Shown: positions 16,969 to 25,184 of the stretch, one piece after another
Layout of the letters: every line of letters starts with the position of its first letter
How positions within the stretch are numbered: position 1 is the first letter of the stretch
From: Bryobacteraceae bacterium
GTDB lineage: Bacteria; Acidobacteriota; Terriglobia; Bryobacterales; Bryobacteraceae
Direction of reading: 5' to 3'
Length of the DNA: 64,000 nt
Assembly (NCBI GenBank): GCA_041394945.1
Contig: JAWKHH010000006.1
Location: forward strand, 1-64,000
Program-made: the position numbers and the translations under genes
Notes under the pieces: model-generated
The model's input: the letters and a program-made list of their open reading frames with translations, nothing else
The model's database searches: none
Told to the model about the DNA's origin: nothing

Positions 16969-17881
16969 TGGCCGCCGCCTCCTTCGTTTCCCCTGTCTCT
17001 GCCGCCACTTCCGTATCCGTCGTCCCGCCGAGCCGTTCCAGAAACTCCCGGCTGAGCTCACCGAACTGCGATGCCGACGGCGTCCCCGGCGCATGTTCGA
17101 AAATCGTCCGTCCGTATACCGGCGCCTCCCGATGCTTCACGCTCCGGCTGATCACCGTCCGGAACACCTGCTCGCCGCCGAACTTCGACCGCAGCATTTC
17201 CCGGATATCGGCATCGAGCCGCGCGCTCGAGTCCACGTTGCCGAGCACCACCCCAAGCAACCGCAGATCCGGGTTTAGCCTCGCCCGGACCTTCTCCGTC
17301 GTCGCCAGCAGAGTTTCGAGACCCTTCAGATCGTAACCGGAGGGGAATACCGGGATGAGGTAATAATCCGCAGCCACCAGCGATGTCGTCATCACGAACC
17401 CGAGGTCCGGGGGCGTGTCGATTAACACAACATCGACAAGTCCCCGCAGGCTGGCAATTGACTGCTTGAGCCGCAGCCGCTGCTCCTGCCGGATCTCATC
17501 CGCGTCCAGGCTCGAAGCGCCCTGCTGCGTGAGCGCCTCCTGGAGTTCGGCCTCCAGCCGCTGCGGCAGACTCGACAACCCGCGATGGCCCGGCGCCAGG
17601 AAGAGCCGCTCCTCGAACCGCTCCCGGAAGTGAACGACAATTTCGCTGAGCGGACGGCGCGCGAGGAAGGCGTCGGCGATGGTGAAATATCCATCGGCGA
17701 GTAGATCGTCGCGGTCGAGACCGAAGCTATCGGTGGCGTTGCACTGCGGGTCGGTGTCGATCACCACCACGCGCTGGCCGAGCGAGGCGAGCCCGGCGGC
17801 GAGCGATACGGTGGTGGTCGTTTTGCCGCAGCCGCCTTTTTGGTTGGTCATGGCGACGACGGTGGTCTTGCGTTCGTCCAA
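16961..17881 (-). CDS. parA: ParA-family partition ATPase
   Basis: 306 residues. Residues 7-24 carry the full deviant Walker A motif NQKGGCGKTTT, with VVVIDTDPQCNATDSFG as Walker A' and VVLIDTPPDLGF as Walker B. The start is a TTG with a perfect GGAGG four bases upstream. There is no N-terminal helix-turn-helix, which is the ParA type Ib/chromosomal-like layout. The protein forms ATP-dependent patterns on the nucleoid and moves plasmid DNA through its centromere-binding partner, here probably the overlapping downstream gene. Direct repeats upstream could be the centromere or operator. Confidence 0.88.
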   Translation of the reverse strand: MDERKTTVVAMTNQKGGCGKTTTTVSLAAGLASLGQRVVVIDTDPQCNATDSFGLDRDDLLADGYFTIADAFLARRPLSEIVVHFRERFEERLFLAPGHRGLSSLPQRLEAELQEALTQQGASSLDADEIRQEQRLRLKQSIASLRGLVDVVLIDTPPDLGFVMTTSLVAADYYLIPVFPSGYDLKGLETLLATTEKVRARLNPDLRLLGVVLGNVDSSARLDADIREMLRSKFGGEQVFRTVISRSVKHREAPVYGRTIFEHAPGTPSASQFGELSREFLERLGGTTDTEVAAETGETKEAAANV

Positions 17882-17885
17882 GGTA

Positions 17886-17890
17886 CCTCC
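17886..17890 (-). promoter_or_regulatory. Shine-Dalgarno GGAGG for the parA TTG start
   Basis: GGAGG is four bases before the TTG at 17881, supporting that non-ATG start. Confidence 0.65.
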
Positions 17891-17929
17891 TAAGTCACGC
17901 TCTAGAGCGTTGCCGCTTGAATACTATGC

Positions 17930-18097
17930 CACTATAACAGATTAACGTCTGAATTTAAATCATTCAAAACTATGCATATAATGTGTACCGCCACCATACC
18001 CAAGCACTATACCGGCATAACACCAAGACAGTAGAAAAGGCTAGCCTGCGGCGGACTTCAGTCCGCCACGCTATACCGCCATAACGCTATACCGGTC
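17930..18097 (+). repeat. Repeats upstream of parA, candidate centromere/operator
   Basis: Two clear 17-bp copies, CACTATACCGGCATAAC at 18005 and CGCTATACCGCCATAAC at 18069, share a core. A more diverged copy starts at 17930, and a partial copy (CGCTATACCGG) starts at 18085 directly after the second full copy. They lie in a relatively AT-rich spacer between parA and the next gene. Plasmid parS or operator sites commonly sit here, but binding is inferred only from position. Confidence 0.55.
18050..18067 (-). terminator. Hairpin downstream of the 165-residue unknown gene
   Basis: GGCGGACT and AGTCCGCC pair perfectly around a two-base loop, 20 bases past the stop of the minus-strand gene; a CCTTTTC tract follows on that strand. 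It could be an intrinsic terminator. Confidence 0.5.
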
Positions 18098-18584
18098 GAC
18101 AGATTTCCTCAAACCGCTCAAAGTCATTCTGGATCGCCATCGCCAACTCGAGCAGCCGCCGCAGCAGATCCTCCGCCCCCGCGTGCTCGATCCGCAACTC
18201 TCCGCGGCCCAGCCGGACCCCCGGCAGATCCTCCAGGTGCCTGTCAAAAACCTCCGCCGGCGCCGCGATCCGGACCGCCTTCCCAGGCAGCGCCCGTCGC
18301 GCCCGCTCGAGCTCCTCGGCCAGACGCCGCCGGCGCGTCCGCTCCTGCCGAAACGGCGCCCCGGCCCCGATCGCCTCCAATTGCCGCAGCAGGGAAGTCC
18401 TGTCCAGGAAAAATGTCTTCCCCGCCTGATATCCCCCGAACCGGTGCATCAGCTCAATCGCCCGCCGACGCCGCACCCCGAACAGCGCCTCCACACAGGC
18501 GCGGTCGATCACCGGACTCTCCATGGCCTCGAGAGCCTCACGAATATCGCCAAGTCGAAGAAGCCAAGCGGTTTGCGCAGCCAT
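18087..18584 (-). CDS. Unknown protein with helix-turn-helix-like N-terminal half
   Basis: 165 residues, rich in Arg, Leu and Glu. Residues ~20-65, with VIDRACVEALFGVRRRRAIELMHRF followed by FFLDRTSLLRQLEAI, look like a helix-turn-helix with a recognition helix and a short wing. A charged helical stretch follows (RRRRLAEELERARRAL), then a C-terminal helical domain. I do not recognise the family. It lies between parA and the recombinase in a plasmid-type region, with the repeats next to its 3' end, so a DNA-binding maintenance or control role is possible but unproven. Confidence 0.6.
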   Translation of the reverse strand: MAAQTAWLLRLGDIREALEAMESPVIDRACVEALFGVRRRRAIELMHRFGGYQAGKTFFLDRTSLLRQLEAIGAGAPFRQERTRRRRLAEELERARRALPGKAVRIAAPAEVFDRHLEDLPGVRLGRGELRIEHAGAEDLLRRLLELAMAIQNDFERFEEICRPV

Positions 18585-18628
18585 AGAAACACTCGCCTCC
18601 GTGCTCTATGATACTGCACAGATGTGCG

Positions 18629-18667
18629 CATAAGGAAATCCAGTCGCTTATGATAATGATCCTTATG
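18629..18667 (+). repeat. Inverted repeat before the recombinase operon
   Basis: CATAAGG (18629-18635) and CCTTATG (18661-18667) flank an AT-rich spacer containing CGCTTATGATAATGAT. The position, directly before a tyrosine recombinase gene, would suit a recombination core or an operator. Weak evidence. Confidence 0.3.
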
Positions 18668-18681
18668 GTAAACTACTGCCC

Positions 18682-18789
18682 ATGTGCCCCTGCGGCCAGC
18701 CTGAGGTGGTTATGGTCCACCACAGCACCCCCGGCGAAAACCACCCCGGCGCCCTGATCACCCTCTGCGTCCAGTTCGACTTGGCATGA
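18682..18789 (+). CDS. 35-residue small ORF coupled to the recombinase
   Basis: The frame begins MCPCGQPEVV, and its TGA overlaps the recombinase ATG in ATGA, the usual sign of translational coupling. The CPCG start looks like half of a zinc knuckle, but no second pair of cysteines follows. It may be a leader that controls recombinase translation rather than a working protein. Too short for a family call. Confidence 0.35.
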   Translation: MCPCGQPEVVMVHHSTPGENHPGALITLCVQFDLA

Positions 18790-19718
18790 GCGCCCTCGTC
18801 CCCGCGGCGGCATCGGACGCCCACGCCCATCTCCGCGAACTGGTCACCGATGGCGTCCGCTCGCCCCACTCGAAGCGCGCCTACGCCGCGGCGCTCGACG
18901 AGTTCCTCGCCTGGTCCCACGCCCGCGGACCGTTCTCGAAAGCTCTCATCACCGCCTATCGCGCCTGGCTCGAGGAACGGAAGCTCGCCCCTTCGACGAT
19001 CAACGTCCGTCTCGCCGCCGTCCGCAAACTCGCCGAAGAGGCCGCCGACAACGGGTTTCTCGCCGGCGACGTCGCCGCCGCCATCGCGCGCGTAAAAGGA
19101 GCACGCCGCCACGGAGTCCGGGCAGGGAATTGGCTCGACCGGCGCCAGACCGAAGCGCTCCTCACCGCCCCGGACTCCACCACGACGAAGGGACTCCGCG
19201 ACCGCGCGATACTCGCCGTGCTCGTCGGCTGCGGACTCCGCCGAGGCGAAACGGTGAGCCTCACCGTAAATCACATCCAGCTCCGCGATGGCCGTTGGGC
19301 GATCGTCGACCTCGATGGCAAGCACGGCCGCATCCGAAGCGTGCCGATGCCGGCTTGGACGAAGTCGTCCATCGACGCCTGGACCGCCGCCGCCGGGATC
19401 GCCGGCGGCGCCATTTTCCGCGCGGTGGCCAAGGGAGGCGCCATCGCCGCCGTTCCCCTGACCCCGCAAGCCGTCTACTACATCGTTGAAGAACACGCCC
19501 GCGCCCTCGGCCTCGACATCCGACCCCACGACCTCCGCCGGACGTTCGGCAAGCTCGCCCACAAAGGCGGCGCGCCGCTCGAGCAGATCCAGCTCTCCTA
19601 CGGCCACGCGTCGTTGACGACCACGGAACGGTACCTCGGAGTCCGCCAGGACTTCGCCGATGCCCCCTGCGACCGGCTCGGGCTGCGCGGCGCTATCGCT
19701 CACAAAGCCGGCCTATGA
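18786..19718 (+). CDS. Tyrosine recombinase (Xer/phage integrase family)
   Basis: 310 residues. The N-terminal SAM-like core-binding domain (~10-105) includes SPHSKRAYAAALDEFLAW and LAPSTINVRLAAVRKLAEEA. The catalytic domain (~115-300) has all active-site residues: Arg ~152 in CGLRRGE, Lys ~179 in DGKHGR, His ~248 and Arg ~251 in RPHDLRRTF, His ~274 in YGHASLTTTERY and the nucleophile Tyr ~283. Size and layout match Xer-like recombinases rather than large phage integrases. On a plasmid such an enzyme resolves multimers; in an integrated element it could have driven integration. It lies beside the partition genes, followed by gene remnants. Confidence 0.9.
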   Translation: MSALVPAAASDAHAHLRELVTDGVRSPHSKRAYAAALDEFLAWSHARGPFSKALITAYRAWLEERKLAPSTINVRLAAVRKLAEEAADNGFLAGDVAAAIARVKGARRHGVRAGNWLDRRQTEALLTAPDSTTTKGLRDRAILAVLVGCGLRRGETVSLTVNHIQLRDGRWAIVDLDGKHGRIRSVPMPAWTKSSIDAWTAAAGIAGGAIFRAVAKGGAIAAVPLTPQAVYYIVEEHARALGLDIRPHDLRRTFGKLAHKGGAPLEQIQLSYGHASLTTTERYLGVRQDFADAPCDRLGLRGAIAHKAGL

Positions 19719-19746
19719 TGAGTGATAGACGGCAGCTCTATCGCTC

Positions 19747-19824
19747 ATGACTTGGAACTGGCGACAGCCGGATTGGCTGCGGTTCGCGTGGGACCCCACC
19801 CGCGACTTGGCCGGCCCGTTGTGA
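19747..19824 (+). pseudogene. N-terminal remnant of a Fic-family protein
   Basis: A 25-codon frame starts MTWNWRQPDWLRFAWD and then hits a stop. The TWNW-QPDW start is what I recall for the DUF4172 domain at the head of many Fic proteins. No Fic core follows, so only the first exon-sized fragment of the gene remains. Confidence 0.45.
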
Positions 19825-20005
19825 AGAAAGCGCTCGTCCGGTCCGGCGAGCTGCGTCATGCGGGCTACGAACTCACGATCGTGCCTCGCCCTGTGCGGCC
19901 GGTGCGGATCGACGCCGGAGGCGGCGTGGTCCCGAGTGAGAGATAATGGAACGCCGGACTGGTCAGCGGATTGCTTCTCAGGCATGTCCCGGCGGCTCGA
20001 CGAGC

Positions 20006-20139
20006 GTGAGTTCCGTGCGCGGCAAGTATCGGCACGTGCCCACATCCAGCGGGTCGTTCTTGAGTCGTAAGCGCGAAGAGAGTGAGCGCGAGTCGCTGAG
20101 TTGACTTACGTCCTCGACGCCAGCGCTATTATTGCGTAG
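20006..20139 (+). pseudogene. Decayed VapB/VapC-type toxin-antitoxin pair
   Basis: An in-frame antitoxin tail (20006-20104) contains RGKYRHVPTSSGSFLSRKRE, which resembles the C-terminal toxin-binding arm of VapB/Phd-like antitoxins. Its TGA overlaps a TTG at 20101 that begins LTYVLDASAIIA, the classic first strand of a PIN-domain toxin with its first catalytic Asp. The toxin frame ends at a TAG after 12 codons. The overlap is exactly that of a functional pair, so this is a remnant of a real operon rather than chance. Confidence 0.55.
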
Positions 20140-20217
20140 CTTGGCGGAGGTTGGTGTCTTGGAGGATGGGGGCCTCTCGGCACCCGTCTGGCAGGCTGAT
20201 GGGGTGCTCAAGGCGAA

Positions 20218-20427
20218 TCAGATTCGCTCGATTTGTTCGGCGAGGCGCCGGCCTTCCATTCCGCCAGGGGTGCGGAGGGCGCCGACGATGGCGAGAGCGT
20301 CGCCAGGGCGGGGATGTTCAACGGGCCTCATGCTCCAGAGGGCTTCGGTTCCGTATTCGGCGAAGGCGCGGGGGTAGAGCAAGGCGAGGTCGGGGGCGAC
20401 GGTGCGGCGGCGCTCGATTCCACGCCT
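20218..20427 (-). pseudogene. C-terminal remnant of an unrecognised gene
   Basis: A stop-to-stop frame of about 69 codons has clearly coding-like composition: VAPDLALLYPRAFAEYGTEA, then MRPVEHPRPGDALAIVGALR, ending RRLAEQIERI. There is no ATG or GTG at a suitable place near its head, so the upstream part is probably lost or frameshifted. I do not recognise the family with certainty. It lies in the same cluster of decayed toxin-type genes. Confidence 0.4.
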
Positions 20428-20507
20428 TCATTCTATGGGATGGGCGGTCGCCCGCGATGCAATCACAGACACGGTCGACCGCCCGCTGGCGCAACGCTCG
20501 GACGCGC

Positions 20508-21992
20508 CTACTTGAGGCTACTGACCCCGCCGACCGGCAGCTTCCCGACCACATCGCACGCGGTTCTGCCGGTGACGTCGGGAGGGACGATAGGCGGGTC
20601 GAAGACCATGAGCATCTTGTTCGAGACGCCATAGACGCGGCCGTTGGGTCCGATGACCGGTCCGTAGACGCCGCCCCTCCACTCGAGCACGTACAACTGC
20701 TTGAGGGTGTCGGCGTCGAAGGTGTAGAGGCCGGTGGTGGTGTGGACGTAGACGCGGGTGCAGGAGGCCGCGGCGGAAACGATGCTCTCGCCGCCTCCGT
20801 TCGCCGACATGGGTCTCATGCGGCCGATGACGGCGGATCCGCCGATGTGGACCATCTCGCCGTCGCGCGTGAGGACGAGAAGAGTCCCGTCCTTGAGCCG
20901 CGTGGGCGAAGCGGTCATCATTCCCACCCCATTCACCGATCCGGTTTCGACGAGATCGCGATCCATCCGGAAGAGCCGGCCTTCCAATGTGCCGATGACG
21001 GCGGTTCCGTCGGGCATGGCGGCCGGCGTGGTGGTGAACTGGAATCGCGGATGATCGCTCTTCCGCAGGAGCGTGAAGCCGGATTGCGGGGAGAAGGATA
21101 GGACCGCGAGGGCGTGCTTACGGTCTGTGGCGAAGACGAGCGGGGCGCCGCCGCGGGTGTCGGGCATAATGGCGACGCCTGCCATGGGGAACCCGGCGCC
21201 TACCATCGGGACCACGCCGGGGGGGCCACTGAAGGCGAAACCGCCGGTCAGCACCATGCCGATGAAGCAGGGTGCGCCACCGATCCACCAGAGGAGGGCG
21301 TAGCAGGGGAGGACCCATTCGCTGTCGGGAATGGAGGTTGTGGTCGGGGACTCGGCCGACAGTTCCTGACGGCCCATGAGAAAGCCGTCGGTGGAGAACG
21401 CCAGCAGCTCGATGATTTCGATGCCGAACCGGTTGTATCGGACCGGCACCATGATGGATTCGACTCCATTCGAGCGCCACATGTTGAGCGGGGCGTTCGT
21501 GGCACCGCGATCGGGAAGATCGGATGTGCCGCGGGGGAACTCCTGCGCCACGACCCAACCGCCGCCGGGCGTGAACTTATGGAAAAACGATTGGTGGCAT
21601 TTCAGATCTTCGCGGAAGATCGTGGACACGGCATAGATGGAGCCGTCGGCGCCGACGACGGGAGCGGCCATGATGCTTCCGTGTTCGGGCCGCAGCGTGC
21701 GCGTCCACATGGGTGTGCCGTCAGGTTTGAAGGCGCGCAGCGAACCGTCCGTGGTGCCGACATAACCGGTGCCGTCGGCGGCGAAGACGGGATTCGCGCC
21801 GGCCGCGAGGGGACCGATCTCGACGCCGAGGGCGTGGCTGCCGGTGGGCGTGTTGATGCGGGCGAAGCTCGAGTTGGCCTCATCGGCGTGAGGATGCTGC
21901 CAAGCCATCTCAGCCGCGAGTGTGTTTACCAATAGCGCGGCCGCGACGAGACGGGCCGCCAGATTCTGTAACGTGGGGTGTGATTGGTTCAT
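20508..21992 (-). CDS. Secreted PQQ-like beta-propeller repeat protein
   Basis: 494 residues with a probable N-terminal export signal (LAARLVAAALLVNTLAAE). The body is made of repeated blades of the PQQ/quinoprotein-like type, for example GTGYVGTTDGSLRAFKPDGTPMWTRTL, GSIYAVSTIF, GRLFRMDRDLVETGSV and RVYVHTTTGLYTFDADTLKQL, each ending in a short tryptophan or hydrophobic strand. No dehydrogenase cofactor residues can be identified by eye, so a structural or sensing propeller is more likely than an alcohol dehydrogenase. A central hydrophobic stretch (LLWWIGGAPCFIGMVLTGGFAF) interrupts the blades and is unusual. The gene stands alone and is divergent from the cupin gene. Confidence 0.7.
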   Translation of the reverse strand: MNQSHPTLQNLAARLVAAALLVNTLAAEMAWQHPHADEANSSFARINTPTGSHALGVEIGPLAAGANPVFAADGTGYVGTTDGSLRAFKPDGTPMWTRTLRPEHGSIMAAPVVGADGSIYAVSTIFREDLKCHQSFFHKFTPGGGWVVAQEFPRGTSDLPDRGATNAPLNMWRSNGVESIMVPVRYNRFGIEIIELLAFSTDGFLMGRQELSAESPTTTSIPDSEWVLPCYALLWWIGGAPCFIGMVLTGGFAFSGPPGVVPMVGAGFPMAGVAIMPDTRGGAPLVFATDRKHALAVLSFSPQSGFTLLRKSDHPRFQFTTTPAAMPDGTAVIGTLEGRLFRMDRDLVETGSVNGVGMMTASPTRLKDGTLLVLTRDGEMVHIGGSAVIGRMRPMSANGGGESIVSAAASCTRVYVHTTTGLYTFDADTLKQLYVLEWRGGVYGPVIGPNGRVYGVSNKMLMVFDPPIVPPDVTGRTACDVVGKLPVGGVSSLK

Positions 21993-22085
21993 GGGATGTG
22001 CTCCTGTTTAGGGAAGCGGAGGCGGGCGGAGAAATTCGCAAGGGAAGTGCGACGGGGGAAGAATCGCGATTGGTAGAGTATCGGT

Positions 22086-22649
22086 GTGCGGAGACGAACG
22101 GGCATTCTGGCGATGGCGGGATTGGGCGCCGACGCGGTGCTGGGCGCGGCCGGCGAAGAGCCCGAGGTGTTGCGGTTCGGACCGAATGGCTGGATGCCGA
22201 ACAACGAGCGGCTCCCGGTTCTGCTCTATCGCGGGGCGCTGCACGGCGAGCAGGACTTGACCGGGCGGATCGAAGAGCTGGTGCGGCGGCACGGGTGGCG
22301 TCCGGAATGGCGCAACGGCGTGTATCCATTTCACCACTACCACTCGACGGCGCACGAGGTGCTGGCGTTCTCGCGCGGGGAAGCGACGCTGATTCTAGGC
22401 GGTGAGCCGCCGGTGGGGCAAGAGGTGACGGTACGATCGGGCGACATCGCGCTGCTGCCGTGCGGGACGGGGCACTTCCGGAAGTCGGCGTCGGGAGATT
22501 TTCTGGTGAGCGGAGCCTATTCGCTGGGACAGCAGTGGGATTTGTTACGATCGGCGCCGGATGCGGAGGCGGTGGCGCGGATGCGCGGCCTGCCGTTTCC
22601 GGAGGCGGATCCGGTGGGCGGGCGGCTGGGTCGGTTGTGGGGGTACTGA
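22086..22649 (+). CDS. Cupin-fold protein, YjlB-like
   Basis: 187 residues from a GTG start; an ATG at 22113 is an alternative. The cupin core is seen at FHHYHSTAHEVLAFSRGEAT (metal-binding His pair, then Glu) and GDIALLPCGTGHFRKSASGDF (the second motif with its His), separated by about 20 residues. Size and the tail LRSAPDAEAVARMRGLPFPEADPVGG resemble the YjlB family of small cupins of unknown substrate. The N-terminal RRRTGILAMAGLGADAVLGAA could be a twin-arginine-like signal or a misplaced start. Confidence 0.75.
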   Translation: MRRRTGILAMAGLGADAVLGAAGEEPEVLRFGPNGWMPNNERLPVLLYRGALHGEQDLTGRIEELVRRHGWRPEWRNGVYPFHHYHSTAHEVLAFSRGEATLILGGEPPVGQEVTVRSGDIALLPCGTGHFRKSASGDFLVSGAYSLGQQWDLLRSAPDAEAVARMRGLPFPEADPVGGRLGRLWGY

Positions 22650-22682
22650 AGAAGCGCCCGGAACGGATTCAAGCAATAGGCC

Positions 22683-25184
22683 CTATTGCACCCGCCAAGT
22701 GCCAAGCGCCTGCCATCCTGTGTTATTGACTCCAGAGGAATCGCGCGCGGCGACAAACACGATGCGGTTGCCGCTGAATGAGGAGTCGTAACTCATGTCT
22801 AATGTTAGCGTGAACGTACTGCCATTGGACGACGCCGAAACCAGACCGACCGTACACTGCCCGTTCTTTATCGTCGCGGCCTCTCCAAGAGTGATTGCGC
22901 CGGCAAATGGACCGCCCGCGTCGCCCGCGTCATTTACCAGCAAGAGCCTCTTTGACTGTGCCACGTAGGCCAGGTAGCAACCGTGGCGCCCATCAATGAA
23001 GTCGTTAACCAATATATTAATGACACCGATATCGCCACTTCCTTTGGTATCGCTGAAGGTGAACGTTGCGAGATTCGACTGGGAGGAACCCGTTCCCCGT
23101 GCCGGTGACGCACTGACGGCGGCAATTACGCCGGCTGGACTGCCGGGCACTTGCCACACTCCCAGTGCCTGCCAGCCTGAGTTGTTCTCAGCCAGGTCCC
23201 GCGCGGCCAGATACATCACTCGATTGCCGGCCAGATCCGCGCTGAACGTCACGTTGAGCGTCAGGATCAGGAAGTGTCCATTGGCGACCCGGGAGGAACC
23301 CACCCCGTTAATACGGCATTGCCTGTTCTCAATGACTTTAGGCGAGCCATCCACTACCATCTGGCCGACAAACGGCCCGCCAGCGTCACCCGCGTCGTTA
23401 ACGAGAAGAAGAGTATTGGTCGCTTGCACATACGCCATGTAGCATGCGTGCCGGCCATCCAGAACGTTATTGATCAAGATGTTTACGACGCCGAGATTTT
23501 GAAAGCCCTTGGGATCGGAAAAAGTAAAGACAACCGGCTGGGAAACCGCTCCGGATGTTGGCAATACCGAAACCGGACTGGGAAGTGGATCGACGCCGTC
23601 TATGGAAGCCAGTGTAATGCCGCCGTTTCCGGGGTCGCTTGGATCTCCTCCATTGAAGGTGTCGGTCCAATTCCATCGGAAAAGGGGAGCGGACGCGGTA
23701 CGATCTGCTTTAATGCCGACCAGGGAAGTGGAAAAGCCCATCCGACTGCCTGCGGGCGCAGACGCTCCCCCACATAAAAGCAACTGGAGAGTCTTATCGC
23801 CACCTGGCAAGCACGCGTCAGACGGCATATCACGGAATGTCAACGTTCTGCCGTCACTGCTGTGTGGGGCGACGGGCGGTTTGTTCCCTCTTTGGGTGAC
23901 CAGCTTACCTGGTGTCATGGCATCTTCCACTCTCCAGTAAAAGGGATAAGCATCGTAAGGGGCAAAGGAAAGTAGGTAAGCGTAGCCCCCTGGCACTGGG
24001 TCGTAGAACGAAGGAGGTGCGGTCAGTGTTCCGTCCTGACAGAAGTTGCCGCTTGGAAGGAGCTGAGGCTGCAAGGGCCTGTAGGGAGAGGGGCACGGAA
24101 TGGCCGTGACGAGTTGCTGGTAATTGAAGCCGATGAAGCCGCAACTGCTCGCCGCGCTGGCAAGAGTCTGATTGCCCTCGGGAGTAAAGGTAGCGTTCAT
24201 CGTCGTTCTATCTGTGACCGAGACCTTGACGGCCTGTGGAGAGATCGAACAGTTTGCCGAGTCTGCCGGTACCGCGGTCGCCGTGAATTTCGCACTCTCA
24301 CAACCAGGAAGTGTCGCAGCGATCACATAAGGGCCAGGGGATCCCAAAGTGGCAGTAACGCTGGCGGCCGTAAAGACGTCAACTCCCACGTCATCGCGGT
24401 TTGACTCCCACACAACTTCGTCAAAAGACGTGACGCGGCCTCCATTCGCATTTCGGAAGGTGGCGGTTAATCTAGTCTTCAGAGGGATTCCGACTACCCC
24501 AGTTTGTCCGTCGCCAAGTTGCGGACTCCCGGTACAGCTTCCCGTTGAAGTCGCCGAGAAGTTAGCGGCCTGAACCTGGAAGAAGCGTGTTCCACCCCCG
24601 CAACTGGCAACCGTCTGATAGCACTCAGACTCGGCCGTTATGAGAAAGGCGCCAGTAGTGCCTTGCGGTACGCCGTTGGATTCGAAATGTCCTTGTGCAG
24701 TTACCGTCTGCAATCCGGAACCAGTCACCCACGGGCTCGTAAAACTGATGCCCGGCCCGGAGAGAGAGATTCGCGATCTCCGAAAGTCGGGCCCGACGAA
24801 AACCTGTGCCGTCATCGTAGTCTGAACAGAATCGGTGAATTTTGCGATGCAGTTGTCCAGCGAGATCGGGTTCTGAACGATGCCCAGGCTGCCGGTGTAG
24901 GATCCGGCGCCAAAGGAAGCCGAAGGTGCAGTGAAGAACCCGGCAGAACCCGTATAGCCGGTCCATGCGGGGTCCGGATTGGCGTACTGCGAGAGATCAA
25001 TGCTGCAGCTGGCAGAGTAGGCGAATCCAGTAGAAGCGAAGCACAGGCAGAGGAAGAAAGCGACAAGGAGCGGCAATCGGGCCCGCCAGACGTGCCGACG
25101 TTTTGCTATCCGAGAAGCATTGACAGTGCGGGTGCGGGTCGCTGGAATGGCCTGCTTGCGGTCTCGTAGCCCGGTCAGCCCCAT
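22683..25184 (-). CDS. Large secreted protein with two C-terminal Acidobacteria-type repeats
   Basis: About 833 residues from ATG 25184; the frame is open to 25313 and a GTG at 25124 is also possible. An export signal is plain (RARLPLLVAFFLCLCFASTG). The middle part has Ig-like and cysteine-paired segments. The C-terminus consists of two ~130-residue repeats sharing NILINN/VNDF-x-DGRHxCYxAY, LLLVNDAGDAGGPF, a conserved QCxxxG, GNRxxxxAARD and GWQALGxWxV. I recall this module from many extracellular proteins of Solibacter-like bacteria. The function is unknown; it may be a surface or adhesion domain. Base composition looks less GC-rich than in neighbouring genes. Confidence 0.7.
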   Translation of the reverse strand: MGLTGLRDRKQAIPATRTRTVNASRIAKRRHVWRARLPLLVAFFLCLCFASTGFAYSASCSIDLSQYANPDPAWTGYTGSAGFFTAPSASFGAGSYTGSLGIVQNPISLDNCIAKFTDSVQTTMTAQVFVGPDFRRSRISLSGPGISFTSPWVTGSGLQTVTAQGHFESNGVPQGTTGAFLITAESECYQTVASCGGGTRFFQVQAANFSATSTGSCTGSPQLGDGQTGVVGIPLKTRLTATFRNANGGRVTSFDEVVWESNRDDVGVDVFTAASVTATLGSPGPYVIAATLPGCESAKFTATAVPADSANCSISPQAVKVSVTDRTTMNATFTPEGNQTLASAASSCGFIGFNYQQLVTAIPCPSPYRPLQPQLLPSGNFCQDGTLTAPPSFYDPVPGGYAYLLSFAPYDAYPFYWRVEDAMTPGKLVTQRGNKPPVAPHSSDGRTLTFRDMPSDACLPGGDKTLQLLLCGGASAPAGSRMGFSTSLVGIKADRTASAPLFRWNWTDTFNGGDPSDPGNGGITLASIDGVDPLPSPVSVLPTSGAVSQPVVFTFSDPKGFQNLGVVNILINNVLDGRHACYMAYVQATNTLLLVNDAGDAGGPFVGQMVVDGSPKVIENRQCRINGVGSSRVANGHFLILTLNVTFSADLAGNRVMYLAARDLAENNSGWQALGVWQVPGSPAGVIAAVSASPARGTGSSQSNLATFTFSDTKGSGDIGVINILVNDFIDGRHGCYLAYVAQSKRLLLVNDAGDAGGPFAGAITLGEAATIKNGQCTVGLVSASSNGSTFTLTLDMSYDSSFSGNRIVFVAARDSSGVNNTGWQALGTWRVQ

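Noticed and set aside
22086..22649. Twin-arginine signal on the cupin protein
   Set aside because: RRRTG lacks the usual S/T-RR-x-F-L-K pattern and the next Met may be the real start, so export is not claimed.
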